From assembly GCF_017310645.1 (NCBI RefSeq), contig NZ_JAFLRH010000022.1:62001-126000 (forward strand): 64,000 bases of DNA, read 5' to 3'. The translations under genes and the position numbers were made by a program. The notes under the pieces are model-generated. The model saw only the letters and a list, made by a program, of their open reading frames with translations. It made no database searches and was not told the DNA's origin. Of the stretch, positions 9,340-18,709 are shown in pieces (position 1 is the stretch's first letter; every line of letters begins with the position of its first letter). Source of the stretch: Paradesulfitobacterium ferrireducens (GTDB lineage Bacteria; Bacillota; Desulfitobacteriia; Desulfitobacteriales; Desulfitobacteriaceae).

Positions 9340-9900
9340 TTGTGCCGAATAATTAAAGATGAGTTGTGGCAAAAGGAGAGACAGATCGTGGGGAGCTTGC
9401 ATTTACAGTATAATGACGGAGGTTATGTTCCGGAAGGAGCAGGGTTGCTTATCTCGATTTTGTTAAGGTACCCTGAGGTCGGGACCATTTATTACTGGCA
9501 GGAAAAACACGCCCTTCAATTTGCGTTTTTGATCAAGGACCAGGTAGATAATCAATTTGCTTTCAATTTAGAGCCGGCACTGGAAGTATTTCATGATTTG
9601 GAAGGAACGGAAATGGAAGTGTGTGCGATTGAAACTCGCCAGGAAGAGCAGGTGGCGATTCTAACCATTACCCGGGATGTAAACACCATGACCCGGAGCG
9701 AAGTGGGTTTAATCGTGGAGATGGTCAAAAGCAAATTTGCCAATCGCCTAGTGTATGATGAAACCTATCTTCCGGAAGATGAGTTAATGTTCCAAGAAGA
9801 ACTGATCGGTCACATGTTAGCCACGGTCAGTACGGGTGGAATTGACAAAAATGTGGTGGCTGTTAGGGAAGAAGGACGGGTCATAGTTTTTAATAACTGA
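9340..9900 (+). CDS. hypothetical protein between rny and ymdB
   Basis: An unrecognised protein of about 186 residues. The frame is open from ATG 9253, but that start lies on the rny terminator and has no ribosome site. TTG at 9340 has AGAAGGAG 9 bases before it and is my choice. The sequence is acidic and soluble-looking, with no membrane helix or cysteine motif. The first half contains GGYVPEGAGLLISILLRYPE and the second a possible beta-alpha region around ITRDVNTMTRSEVGLIVEM. Its position inside the rny-ymdB-spoVS neighbourhood hints at a sporulating-Clostridia-specific function, but none can be assigned. Confidence 0.72.
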   Translation: MCRIIKDELWQKERQIVGSLHLQYNDGGYVPEGAGLLISILLRYPEVGTIYYWQEKHALQFAFLIKDQVDNQFAFNLEPALEVFHDLEGTEMEVCAIETRQEEQVAILTITRDVNTMTRSEVGLIVEMVKSKFANRLVYDETYLPEDELMFQEELIGHMLATVSTGGIDKNVVAVREEGRVIVFNN

Positions 9901-10065
9901 TTGATAAGTTCTTGATTTGGGTATGCTTTATTTATACCAGTCAGAAAGTATAAGTTTGTGGTGGCATAAGGGCAACTAGGCGGCCGCCTTCGCCAAAGGC
10001 TTGGCGCCAGCCAAGTTTTCTTTATAACATAGGCTTCAGGAATATAATGGGAAAGGAGTAAGCGC

Positions 10066-10842
10066 TTGAAGATCCTTTTTGTAGGAGATATTGTGGGCAA
10101 CCCCGGCAGGCAAGCAGTTAAAATCTTTCTGCAGGATGTCCAAAAGGAATATCAAATTGATGTTACCATTGCTAATGCCGAAAATGCTGCCGGTGGGAAC
10201 GGACTCACGCCCCAAATTGCCCAGGAATTATTCGACGCCGGGATCCAATTCATGACCATGGGAAACCATGTGTGGGACCAGCGTTCGATTATGGATTATA
10301 TTGAAAACGAGCAGCGCTTAATCAGGCCGGCCAATTATCCGTTAGGTGCTCCCGGTAAAGGATATGGCTATATCCGCTCGGGTGGTAAAAAAATCGGGGT
10401 TCTCAATTTATCGGGGCGCGTGTATATGACTCCGCTGGAAGATCCGTTTGTGGGTGCTATTCGCCTTATCAATCAGATTCAGCAGGAAACCCCCAATATC
10501 ATCGTGGATTTTCATGCGGAGGCTACCTCTGAAAAGCAGGCCTTAGGTTGGTTTTTGGATGGCAAAGTCAGTGCCGTACTCGGTACGCATACGCATGTCC
10601 AGACGGCGGATGCGCGCTTGTTGGCTGAGGGTACTGCCTATATCACAGACGTTGGTATGACCGGTCCGCGTGACTCGGTCTTGGGGGTTAAAAAAGAAAT
10701 TATCATTAAACGGTTTCTAACCCAAATGCCGGTGAAATTCGAGCTCGCGCCAGGACCGGTGCAATTTAACGCCGTAATCTTAGACATTGACGAAAATACA
10801 GGAAAAACACGTTCAATTGAAGGCATACAAAGGACGCAATAA
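10066..10842 (+). CDS. ymdB: YmdB-family metallophosphoesterase (cyclic nucleotide phosphodiesterase)
   Basis: 258 residues matching the YmdB/TIGR00282 family. Metal-site motifs appear in order: GDIVGNPGR near residue 7, ANAENAAGG, MGNHVWDQ, DFHAEATSEK and GTHTHVQTAD. Bacillus YmdB hydrolyses 2',3'-cyclic nucleotides and affects biofilm and sporulation choices. TTG 10066 is supported by AAAGGAG 7 bases upstream. The upstream gap contains small GC-rich inverted repeats (near 9980-10015) of unknown role. Confidence 0.95.
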   Translation: MKILFVGDIVGNPGRQAVKIFLQDVQKEYQIDVTIANAENAAGGNGLTPQIAQELFDAGIQFMTMGNHVWDQRSIMDYIENEQRLIRPANYPLGAPGKGYGYIRSGGKKIGVLNLSGRVYMTPLEDPFVGAIRLINQIQQETPNIIVDFHAEATSEKQALGWFLDGKVSAVLGTHTHVQTADARLLAEGTAYITDVGMTGPRDSVLGVKKEIIIKRFLTQMPVKFELAPGPVQFNAVILDIDENTGKTRSIEGIQRTQ

Positions 10843-10907
10843 GAGGCATGCCCAGAACAAAACCAAAATTTCCATGATAAAAATCTGAAAAATCTGGAAT
10901 CGAAAAG

Positions 10908-10932
10908 AGGATTTTTTCAGGTTTTCGCGAAT
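10908..10932 (+). promoter_or_regulatory. SigH-like promoter before spoVS
   Basis: AGGATTT (10908-10914) and GAAT (10929-10932) are spaced as in the SigH consensus RNAGGAWWW-(11-12)-RNNGAATWW, with a mismatch in the first base of the -10 element. Bacillus spoVS is SigH-dependent, which supports the reading. Confidence 0.55.
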
Positions 10933-10988
10933 ACATCTATCATAGAGTTTGTGGAAATACATGTCAGCAAAGCAGGAGGTAATTATTC

Positions 10989-11249
10989 ATGGATGTATTA
11001 AAAGTCTCAGCCAAATCCAGTCCAAATTCAGTTGCAGGGGCCCTGGCAGGCGTATTAAGGGAAAAGGGAGGGGCGGAATTACAGGCTATTGGTGCCGGCG
11101 CTCTGAACCAGGCGGTGAAAGCAGTGGCGATTGCCCGCGGGTTTGTGGCACCGAGCGGTTTGGATTTAGTTTGTATCCCGGCTTTTACCGACATTCAAAT
11201 TGACGGGGAAGAAAGAACTGCGATTAAATTGATTGTAGGACCACGGTAA
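10989..11249 (+). CDS. spoVS: stage V sporulation protein S
   Basis: 86 residues, the exact size of SpoVS, beginning MDVLKVSAKSSPN and containing AIGAGALNQAVKA and the C-terminal EERTAIKLIVGPR. SpoVS is a small Alba-like protein needed for late sporulation in Bacillus and is highly conserved in spore formers. ATG 10989 follows AGCAGGAGGTAATTATTC. It is preceded by a SigH-like promoter and follows ymdB, the classical order. Confidence 0.96.
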   Translation: MDVLKVSAKSSPNSVAGALAGVLREKGGAELQAIGAGALNQAVKAVAIARGFVAPSGLDLVCIPAFTDIQIDGEERTAIKLIVGPR

Positions 11250-11331
11250 AATCGCATTGCTTTTTAAGATAAAATAACTGAATAACTGAAATAAACTATT
11301 AAAAACTGAATAATAGCAACATTTACTCTCT

Positions 11332-11363
11332 AAAAAACGTCTGTTAAAATACAGGCGTTTTTT
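11332..11363 (+). terminator. intrinsic terminator after spoVS
   Basis: AAAAAACGTCTGT / ACAGGCGTTTTTT stem with one mismatch and a T run; it lies about 85 bases after spoVS. Confidence 0.8.
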
Positions 11364-11470
11364 ACGCGCCTAGAGTATAATTGAGCATGTAAATTCTTTA
11401 ATCAAGAGCTATTGATATCATTTGTATGAAGACCTTTTTGAATGGGGAAGTATTAGAGGGGGGAAAATGG

Positions 11471-12424
11471 ATGCGCGAACCTTGGGTAGTCGACGGCCAT
11501 TGTGACAGCTTGTACGAGTTTTTAGCCCAAAAAAGGAGTCTGACCCAGGCTCACGAAGGGGGGCACTGGGATCTGGAACGGGCTCGCCATGGCGGAGTTG
11601 CGCTTCAATTTATGGCGGCATTTATTGAGAGTGAGTATAAGCCGCACAGGGCTATGCAGAGAGGTCTGGAATTACTCGAAGCTGCGCAGCGCTTCGTCCA
11701 AATAAATAAAGACAGGGTTTTTCTTATCAAGGAGCAAAAAGACTTGGCCCAAATTCCGCATGCGCATAAGATTGCCCTGCTTCTTGCGGTTGAAGGGGGA
11801 GAAATTATCGGGGAAAGCCTGTTTATGCTTCCTATTATTTATGCCCTGGGAGTACGGTCTCTGACTTTAACCTGGAATCAGCGCAATGCACTGGCAGACG
11901 GCGTGGGTGAGCACCTAACGGGCAGCAAGTTAACCCGTTTTGGTCAAGCCGTGATCAAAGAGATGAATGCCCTGGGAATGTTAATTGATGTATCCCATCT
12001 CAATGAAGCAGGGTTTTGGCATGTACTTGAACTCTCCTCTCAACCGATTGTGGCCTCGCATTCATGTGCCCGCAAGTTGTGTCCTCATGTGCGAAATTTA
12101 AGTGATGAACAATTGCGGGCCCTGGGGCGCGCAGGCGGAGTTGTAGGCGTCTACTTTTATCCGCGTTTTTTAGTAGATAATGGGCCGGCTACCCGGCAGG
12201 ATGTAGTGAAGCACATTATCCATATGGCCGAAGTGGCTGGGGTTGAGGCCGTAGGCTTGGGTTCGGATTTTGACGGCATTGATAATACTCCGGCCGGACT
12301 GGAAGACTGTTCCCGCTATCCCTTGCTCGCTCAAGATTTAAGTCATGCAGGGTTTACGGATGAGGAGATCGGGAAGATTTTCGGGAAGAATTTCATACGC
12401 GTTCTCAGCACAGTACTTAAGTAA
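11471..12424 (+). CDS. membrane-dipeptidase family hydrolase (peptidase M19)
   Basis: About 317 residues of the renal dipeptidase family. Zinc-site motifs are DGHCD near the start, LAVEGGE, IDVSHL, VASHSCAR and GLGSDFDGI. These enzymes cleave dipeptides, often with D-residues, and the bacterial forms are cytoplasmic. An in-frame ATG at 11426 lacks a ribosome site, whereas ATG 11471 has AGAGGGGGG 7 bases upstream and places DGHCD close to the N-terminus as usual. It sits 3 bases before the PHP gene, so the two probably share a transcript. Confidence 0.9.
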   Translation: MREPWVVDGHCDSLYEFLAQKRSLTQAHEGGHWDLERARHGGVALQFMAAFIESEYKPHRAMQRGLELLEAAQRFVQINKDRVFLIKEQKDLAQIPHAHKIALLLAVEGGEIIGESLFMLPIIYALGVRSLTLTWNQRNALADGVGEHLTGSKLTRFGQAVIKEMNALGMLIDVSHLNEAGFWHVLELSSQPIVASHSCARKLCPHVRNLSDEQLRALGRAGGVVGVYFYPRFLVDNGPATRQDVVKHIIHMAEVAGVEAVGLGSDFDGIDNTPAGLEDCSRYPLLAQDLSHAGFTDEEIGKIFGKNFIRVLSTVLK

Positions 12425-12427
12425 GGA

Positions 12428-13312
12428 ATGAGGCTAACTAGGATGAACAGAAAGCAGGGTGTGGAAGCAGACCTTCATTGTCATACAACTGCTTCCGACG
12501 GTTTATGGTCACCGCGGGAACTGGTCAAGGAAGCTGCTTCCTTGGGGCTCAAGGGAGTTGGGATTACGGATCATGATACCGTCTCCGGCTGGGAGGAAGC
12601 AGAGAAAGCCGGGCAAGAGTATGGTCTGGAAATCCTTAAGGGAATCGAACTAAATACTGAGGTGGATGGGATCGAAGTACATATCCTGGGATACGAACCC
12701 GATCTGAAAATCGGCGGTCTCCTTGAGAAGTTAAACTATCTCCGGGGGGCACGCTACCGGCGCATGCTCAAGATAATTGAGCGTTTAAACACTTTAAATA
12801 TCCGGATTACCCCGGAAGATGTTGAGAAATATGCCTCCGGAGAATCCATCGGACGCCCGCATGTGGCACAAGCCCTAATTGAAGCCGGTTATGCCCACAG
12901 TCTAAAAGATGCGTTTGCCCGTTATATCGGGTTCGGAGCCCCGGCCTATGTGGCGCGCTATAAAATCACTCCCCAAGAAGCGATCGAAACGATTCGTCAG
13001 GCAGGCGGGGTTGCAGTTCTGGCGCATCCGGGAATTAGGCGACTCGAAGGCTCGCTTCAGGAGTGGATCAGTTATGGACTGCAGGGATTAGAAACCAGTC
13101 ATTCCGAACATAGCGCCGAAGATGAAGCCAGATACCGAGAGCTGGCCGAGAAGTATGGGCTGGTGGCAACTGGAGGCTCGGATTTTCACGGGGAAAAGCG
13201 CAAGCCGGGGGTAAAACTGGGGGAATGGGGGACTTCTTTAGAGACATTGTACCGGATTCGGGATTTAGCAAGGCACACTAGGATTAAAACAGAGCTCAAA
13301 GGCATAGAATAA
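12428..13312 (+). CDS. PHP-domain phosphoesterase (RNase AM / TrpH type)
   Basis: 294 residues with the PHP metal motifs: DLHCHTTASDGLWSP at the N-terminus, GITDHDTVSG, then LAHPG and GGSDFHG near the C-terminus. The COG0613 family hydrolyses nucleoside 3',5'-bisphosphate or trims RNA 5' ends (RNase AM). The start is ATG 12428 or ATG 12443; neither has a strong ribosome site, and coupling to the preceding gene is likely. Confidence 0.88.
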   Translation: MRLTRMNRKQGVEADLHCHTTASDGLWSPRELVKEAASLGLKGVGITDHDTVSGWEEAEKAGQEYGLEILKGIELNTEVDGIEVHILGYEPDLKIGGLLEKLNYLRGARYRRMLKIIERLNTLNIRITPEDVEKYASGESIGRPHVAQALIEAGYAHSLKDAFARYIGFGAPAYVARYKITPQEAIETIRQAGGVAVLAHPGIRRLEGSLQEWISYGLQGLETSHSEHSAEDEARYRELAEKYGLVATGGSDFHGEKRKPGVKLGEWGTSLETLYRIRDLARHTRIKTELKGIE

Positions 13313-13346
13313 AGGTAAGACAATAATATGCCAGGGGGGCTCAGGT

Positions 13347-13613
13347 TTGGATCCCAATGAAGAAGTGAGAGAATTAAGAGCAAGGGTGGGGGAACTCGAG
13401 CAGCGGGTAGAACATTTGCGCGTCAGCCGCCGTGTGTTAATGAACTTACTGGAAAAAGTAGAAAGAGAAAAAGTGGCTTTAGTCAGGAAACTTGAGAAAG
13501 AAAATATCCGGCTGCAGCGGGACAACACCAAATTTGCCAAATGGCTTTTACTAAAAAACCGTGAGATTATCGAACTTCAGGAAAGAATGGAAGACACCGA
13601 AAAGAAAGCATGA
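13347..13613 (+). CDS. small coiled-coil protein
   Basis: 88 residues, highly charged, almost entirely predicted coiled coil with leucines at heptad spacing (ELRARVGELEQRVEHL, then KLEKENIRLQRDN). There is no membrane helix or cysteine. TTG 13347 follows AGGGGGGCTCAGGT. I do not recognise a family. Position after the PHP gene suggests a shared operon. The role is unknown; small coiled-coil proteins often act as adaptors or cell-division accessories. Confidence 0.6.
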   Translation: MDPNEEVRELRARVGELEQRVEHLRVSRRVLMNLLEKVEREKVALVRKLEKENIRLQRDNTKFAKWLLLKNREIIELQERMEDTEKKA

Positions 13614-13639
13614 GCTCCGTGAACCGGGTTCATGCTTTC
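13604..13639. other. perfect stem-loop at the end of the coiled-coil gene
   Basis: GAAAGCATGA (13604-13613, including the TGA stop) pairs perfectly with TCATGCTTTC (13630-13639). No T run follows on either strand, so it is an mRNA 3'-end stabiliser or weak terminator between convergent genes. Confidence 0.55.
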
Positions 13640-13678
13640 AATATGTTAAGCCTCATAAATTATAATTAGGTAAGGGCC

Positions 13679-14188
13679 TTAACAAAGCTCATCCGCCTCC
13701 TTGAGCAACTGGCCAAGCCGTGTAGTCGGATGATGATGTTCTGCGATGAGGCGGCATACTTCCGGAGCCACACCGGCTTGCCGGGCAAGACGGTCTCCCC
13801 AGAGGGCATGCTCTCTGGCAATGCGAAAGGGGAAGGAAAGCACGGAATGTTTACGTTCGAGCCGGTGTTGCCATGAGAGTGGCAGGCCTTGGCTTAAAAC
13901 GATGAAAACCCGGTGCCAGATTCTGACTCTGACCGAGGATTTGCCGCAATCATGCAAAAGGGCCGCGATCATGAGCGTATTGGTTTCAACCGGAGATAAT
14001 TCCCCGGAGATTAGGAGCGAGCGGTTCAGTTTGTGAGCCACATCTAAAGCATGGCGCTGTACTCCCCGATCCTGGTGTAAGAAAAGTTGAAAGGCTCGAG
14101 GGGGCAAGGTTTGCTTAACCCAGTGTAGCTCCGCCGTGCTTATCATTGGAAAAAGTGCTTTGATAAATTGACCTATCCGGTAGAACAA
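13679..14188 (-). CDS. HD-domain phosphohydrolase
   Basis: 169 residues on the minus strand with the HD signature: LLHDCGK near the middle, preceded by RHALDVAHKL and followed by EHALWGDR and the terminal EHHH. This HDIG-like group hydrolyses nucleotides or cyclic dinucleotides; no partner domain is present to narrow it. The start is TTG at 14188, with GGAGGAGGGGG 5 bases upstream. It converges with the coiled-coil gene. Confidence 0.85.
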   Translation of the reverse strand: MFYRIGQFIKALFPMISTAELHWVKQTLPPRAFQLFLHQDRGVQRHALDVAHKLNRSLLISGELSPVETNTLMIAALLHDCGKSSVRVRIWHRVFIVLSQGLPLSWQHRLERKHSVLSFPFRIAREHALWGDRLARQAGVAPEVCRLIAEHHHPTTRLGQLLKEADELC

Positions 14189-14356
14189 AGGACCCCCTCC
14201 TCCACCCCTTACATCATACCTGGATTCGGCTTAGTTAATCAAGGTCGATTGAAGATTTGGATGCTTTGGCCGCAAACGGGGAAATCTAAGCGCAAAGCTG
14301 GATAAGCCTGGTTATTCAGAAAGGCAAGTTTTCTATAAAAAGGAGGATGGAAATCT

Positions 14357-14602
14357 ATGATTCGCGACAAGGATGGAGACAATCAGTCTTATTTTGATTT
14401 TGCTCCCTGGAGCGTAGATTCAAGCTTAAAAGAGAAGGCGTCAGAGGTAGGGGTGGACTATGATGCGCTGATTGAGGGTTTGCGTCTCAATAAATCAGAT
14501 ATGGAGATTGCGCGGGAATTTTCCGTTCCGGAAGGGACTATACGCCATCTCCGTGATCATTTTGAATCGGAAATCGGGTTAAACAATATAATGGGTCATT
14601 AA
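14357..14602 (+). CDS. small helix-turn-helix protein
   Basis: 81 residues. The C-terminal half reads LRLNKSDMEIAREFSVPEG followed by TIRHLRDHF, a helix-turn-helix of the sigma-region-4 or LuxR-like type that could bind DNA. The N-terminal half is acidic and unrecognised. ATG 14357 follows AAAAAGGAGGATGGAAATCT, an excellent ribosome site. It sits alone just upstream of guaB and has no visible terminator, so it may be a local regulator. Confidence 0.75.
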   Translation: MIRDKDGDNQSYFDFAPWSVDSSLKEKASEVGVDYDALIEGLRLNKSDMEIAREFSVPEGTIRHLRDHFESEIGLNNIMGH

Positions 14603-14648
14603 GTTCGAATAATTATCTTCCAAATACCCCTACTATCTGACAAGATAA

Positions 14649-16145
<1,497 letters not shown>

Positions 16146-16181
16146 TATTTCAACATTAATTTTTATCAGCTACACTTTTAA

Positions 16182-16226
16182 TGAAGAGAGCAAACCCTAA
16201 ATCAGGTTTTGCTCTCTTCATTTTTT
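16182..16226 (+). terminator. intrinsic terminator after guaB
   Basis: TGAAGAGAGCAAACC pairs with GGTTTTGCTCTCTTCA around an 8-base loop, followed by six T residues. Confidence 0.9.
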
Positions 16227-16316
16227 CTTCAAACAGAAGGATAATATGGAAGGAAATACCACAATTCTGGAGAATAATACTATCAAAATCAAGAAGAATA
16301 AAGGAGGGTTCTTGCT

Positions 16317-16898
16317 ATGTCGGAGTTGTCACGGCGCGAACGTAAAAAAAAGGAAACGTATGAAAAGTTGTTTGCCACCGCAATGCAGCTATTTCGAACC
16401 TATGGGTTTGATGCTACTTCAATTGAGCATATCACCCAGAAGGCGGATGTCGGGAAAGGCACTTTTTACAATTACTTTGCATCCAAAGAAGCGGTTGTTT
16501 TGGAATTTACCCGGCAGGCGCACCGCGAATTAATTGACAGGAGGCGCTCGCACCAGGGTTATTCCAGCAGAGAGCGCCTGGAAGAATTTCTAAAAGAGTG
16601 GGCTGATTTTATGGTTGCAGACCGGGAACTGGCTTGGGTGGCGGTTCGAAACCGGGAAATGTCGGCTCAGGATATGAATCTCCATTATGGGCTGCAGGCC
16701 ATTATTTCCCTGGGCCAGAGAAGCGGGGAGATAACTCCGGGCTATGACCCCGGTTTTTTGGCCGAAACCCTTGAAGGAATGATGCTTCAACACTTTATCA
16801 GCTGGTATGTGTCCCGGCAAGGGGATTTGCACCAAGAGATGAAGCATGTTCTGGCCGTCTTTATGGATGGGCTGGCTCGCACCCAGGAACAAGCATAA
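16317..16898 (+). CDS. TetR-family transcriptional regulator
   Basis: 193 residues. Residues 1-55 form the TetR helix-turn-helix (FATAMQLFRTYGFDATSIEH, GKGTFYNYFASKE), followed by an all-helical ligand/dimer domain. ATG 16317 follows AAAGGAGGGTTCTTGCT. It stands 77 bases before uppP in the same direction, so it may control uppP or a distant gene. No clear palindromic operator was found in the short gap. Confidence 0.93.
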   Translation: MSELSRRERKKKETYEKLFATAMQLFRTYGFDATSIEHITQKADVGKGTFYNYFASKEAVVLEFTRQAHRELIDRRRSHQGYSSRERLEEFLKEWADFMVADRELAWVAVRNREMSAQDMNLHYGLQAIISLGQRSGEITPGYDPGFLAETLEGMMLQHFISWYVSRQGDLHQEMKHVLAVFMDGLARTQEQA

Positions 16899-16975
16899 AT
16901 CAGTTTTATTTCCACCGAGTATGTGATATAGTTTTAACATGTGATTTGATTGCAATATCCGTGGAGGTGGAAATA

Positions 16976-17758
16976 ATGACTGTTTTTCAAGCGCTTATTT
17001 TAGGAATTGTCCAAGGTTTGGGGGAATTTTTACCGATTTCAAGCTCAGCCCATCTGGTTTTGATTCCCTGGCTTTTTGGTTGGGCCGACCATGGCTTAAC
17101 GTTTGATGTTGCCCTGCACGTTGGAACGTTACTTGCTGTGGTTATTTACTTTTGGCATGACTGGCTTAAATTACTTAAAGGTGCAATCACCCCTGGCCCT
17201 TCCCGGGAAAAACGCCTTTTTTGGTATTTGATTGCAGCCACCGTTCCCGGGGCGCTGATTGGATTTGCACTCGAAAATTATGCTGAAACGGTCTTCCGTG
17301 CTCCTTTGTTAATCGGAACCATGCTGATTCTTATGGGGATCATTCTATACCTCGCTGACCGTAGACCCCAGGCGCGTGAACTTGAAACCATGAGATTTTC
17401 GGATGCCATGTGGATCGGGCTGTCTCAGGCTTTGGCGATTATACCGGGAGTCTCCCGCTCCGGAAGCACTATGACTGCGGCCCGGCTTTTATCTTTGAAC
17501 CGGGAAGATGCGGCCAAATTTTCGTTTTTAATGTCTACCCCGATTGTTTTTGGCGCCGGCGTCTTGAAACTGAGACATTTGACCCTGGATGCGATCAATT
17601 TGCCCTTTGTGGTGGGAGTTCTGTCCTCTTTTGCCGTCGGGATTTTAAGTATCTCCTTTTTGCTTCAGTATTTAAGACGAAGCAACTTTAAGATTTTTGT
17701 GGGATACCGGTTTCTGCTGGGTCTTGTGGTAATCATATTAGCCTTTTTCCGTGCATAG
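16976..17758 (+). CDS. uppP: undecaprenyl-diphosphatase
   Basis: 260 residues of the BacA/UppP family with seven to eight membrane helices. The catalytic motifs are GEFLPISSSAHL near residue 20 and PGVSRSGSTM near residue 157. It dephosphorylates undecaprenyl diphosphate to recycle the lipid carrier for peptidoglycan synthesis, and its overexpression is known to give bacitracin tolerance. ATG 16976 has GTGGAGGTGG just upstream; the frame is open from 16946 without a ribosome site. The upstream TetR gene may regulate it. Confidence 0.96.
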   Translation: MTVFQALILGIVQGLGEFLPISSSAHLVLIPWLFGWADHGLTFDVALHVGTLLAVVIYFWHDWLKLLKGAITPGPSREKRLFWYLIAATVPGALIGFALENYAETVFRAPLLIGTMLILMGIILYLADRRPQARELETMRFSDAMWIGLSQALAIIPGVSRSGSTMTAARLLSLNREDAAKFSFLMSTPIVFGAGVLKLRHLTLDAINLPFVVGVLSSFAVGILSISFLLQYLRRSNFKIFVGYRFLLGLVVIILAFFRA

Positions 17759-17911
17759 TTAACTACTAGTTAATTAACAGTTAACAAAATTATTAATCTT
17801 GTGGAAGAATCTTAGCCGAAAAAAGAAGGAATACCTGAGTGAGAAAGCGAAATCTCTAAGCAGAGGATGATAAATGGAGGGTTTTTATTTAAGGGGGAGA
17901 AGAGAGAAGCC

Positions 17912-18658
17912 ATGGACAATTTTTTCGACGAGACTGTGGAAAAGGTTTACCAATGGGTAGGTCGGTCGCTCAGTAGTTGTCCGGTGCGGGATGGAGTTGT
18001 ATTTTATCACGGTTCAGACAAGATTTTTAAGTTAGTGGAGAGGAGGTTTGGCTGGCATCTGCAGTTTTGTGTACCGGTACCCGAGAGTCCGGGTTTAAGA
18101 ATCTTAAGCCCGGAAGAGGCAAAAGTGAAAAAGCTGGGGAAAAGCCGCTGGATTTTCCGGGGGGATTCCGACAGGGATGCCGAAAATCTCATTAAGGCAG
18201 CACTCGACTCCTTGCCAACACGTCATGTGATTGAACCGGCGCTCACCAGAGATTTACCGACTCTATGCGAGGCAACTTGTCCTTGTTTTAAGAAAATGGA
18301 AAGAATCGTGAATAATAAATCTTTGCCGTCCGAGCTGACGGAGCCATTGCAGGAGGCATACGACCTTCTGCAACAAGGGAAATATGCGGAATTCGTACTT
18401 CGGTTGGAAACAGTGATCGAGCAGGTCATTGATTATCTACTGGGTCAGCAGGGAATTGCCCGGGATAACCGCAATCTTCAGGACAAGATTAAAATTCTTA
18501 CAGATCGAAAAGTGATATCGAAAAACTTAAAAGAAGAAGTCGATGTGATCATTCTGCGGCGGAATTATAAATATGATTATACGGTGGAAGAACGGGCCTA
18601 TCCGATGGCCTTGATGATGGTTGCTCTAATGAGCCGCCTGCTTAAAGTTTGCGCTTAG
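17912..18658 (+). CDS. hypothetical protein
   Basis: About 248 residues from ATG 17912 (AGGGGGAGAAGAGAG upstream); an in-frame ATG at 17867 is possible. No family is recognised. The middle contains a cysteine pair (CEATCPCF), and the C-terminal third (about residues 145-245) is helical and resembles an RNase-toxin-antitoxin or DUF4145-like four-helix fold: LETVIEQVIDYLLGQQG, then LQDKIKILTDRKVIS and a final hydrophobic helix. That resemblance is only an impression. It is followed directly by a terminator hairpin. Confidence 0.7.
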   Translation: MDNFFDETVEKVYQWVGRSLSSCPVRDGVVFYHGSDKIFKLVERRFGWHLQFCVPVPESPGLRILSPEEAKVKKLGKSRWIFRGDSDRDAENLIKAALDSLPTRHVIEPALTRDLPTLCEATCPCFKKMERIVNNKSLPSELTEPLQEAYDLLQQGKYAEFVLRLETVIEQVIDYLLGQQGIARDNRNLQDKIKILTDRKVISKNLKEEVDVIILRRNYKYDYTVEERAYPMALMMVALMSRLLKVCA

Positions 18659-18670
18659 GAAACATAGTTT

Positions 18671-18709
18671 CCTCCTGTGCCTAATAAAGTGGCAGCAGGA
18701 GGTTTTTTT
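18671..18709 (+). terminator. intrinsic terminator whose 3' arm is the ribosome site of the next gene
   Basis: CCTCCTGTGCC (18671-18681) pairs with GGCAGCAGGAGG (18691-18702), followed by seven T residues. The AGGAGG in the 3' arm is also the ribosome site for ATG 18710. The stem would therefore either end the upstream transcript or hide the ribosome site in a read-through RNA. Confidence 0.75.

Noticed and set aside
13604-13639. Hairpin after the coiled-coil gene as a full terminator
   Set aside because: A perfect 10-bp stem but no T run on either strand, so it is listed only as a stem-loop.
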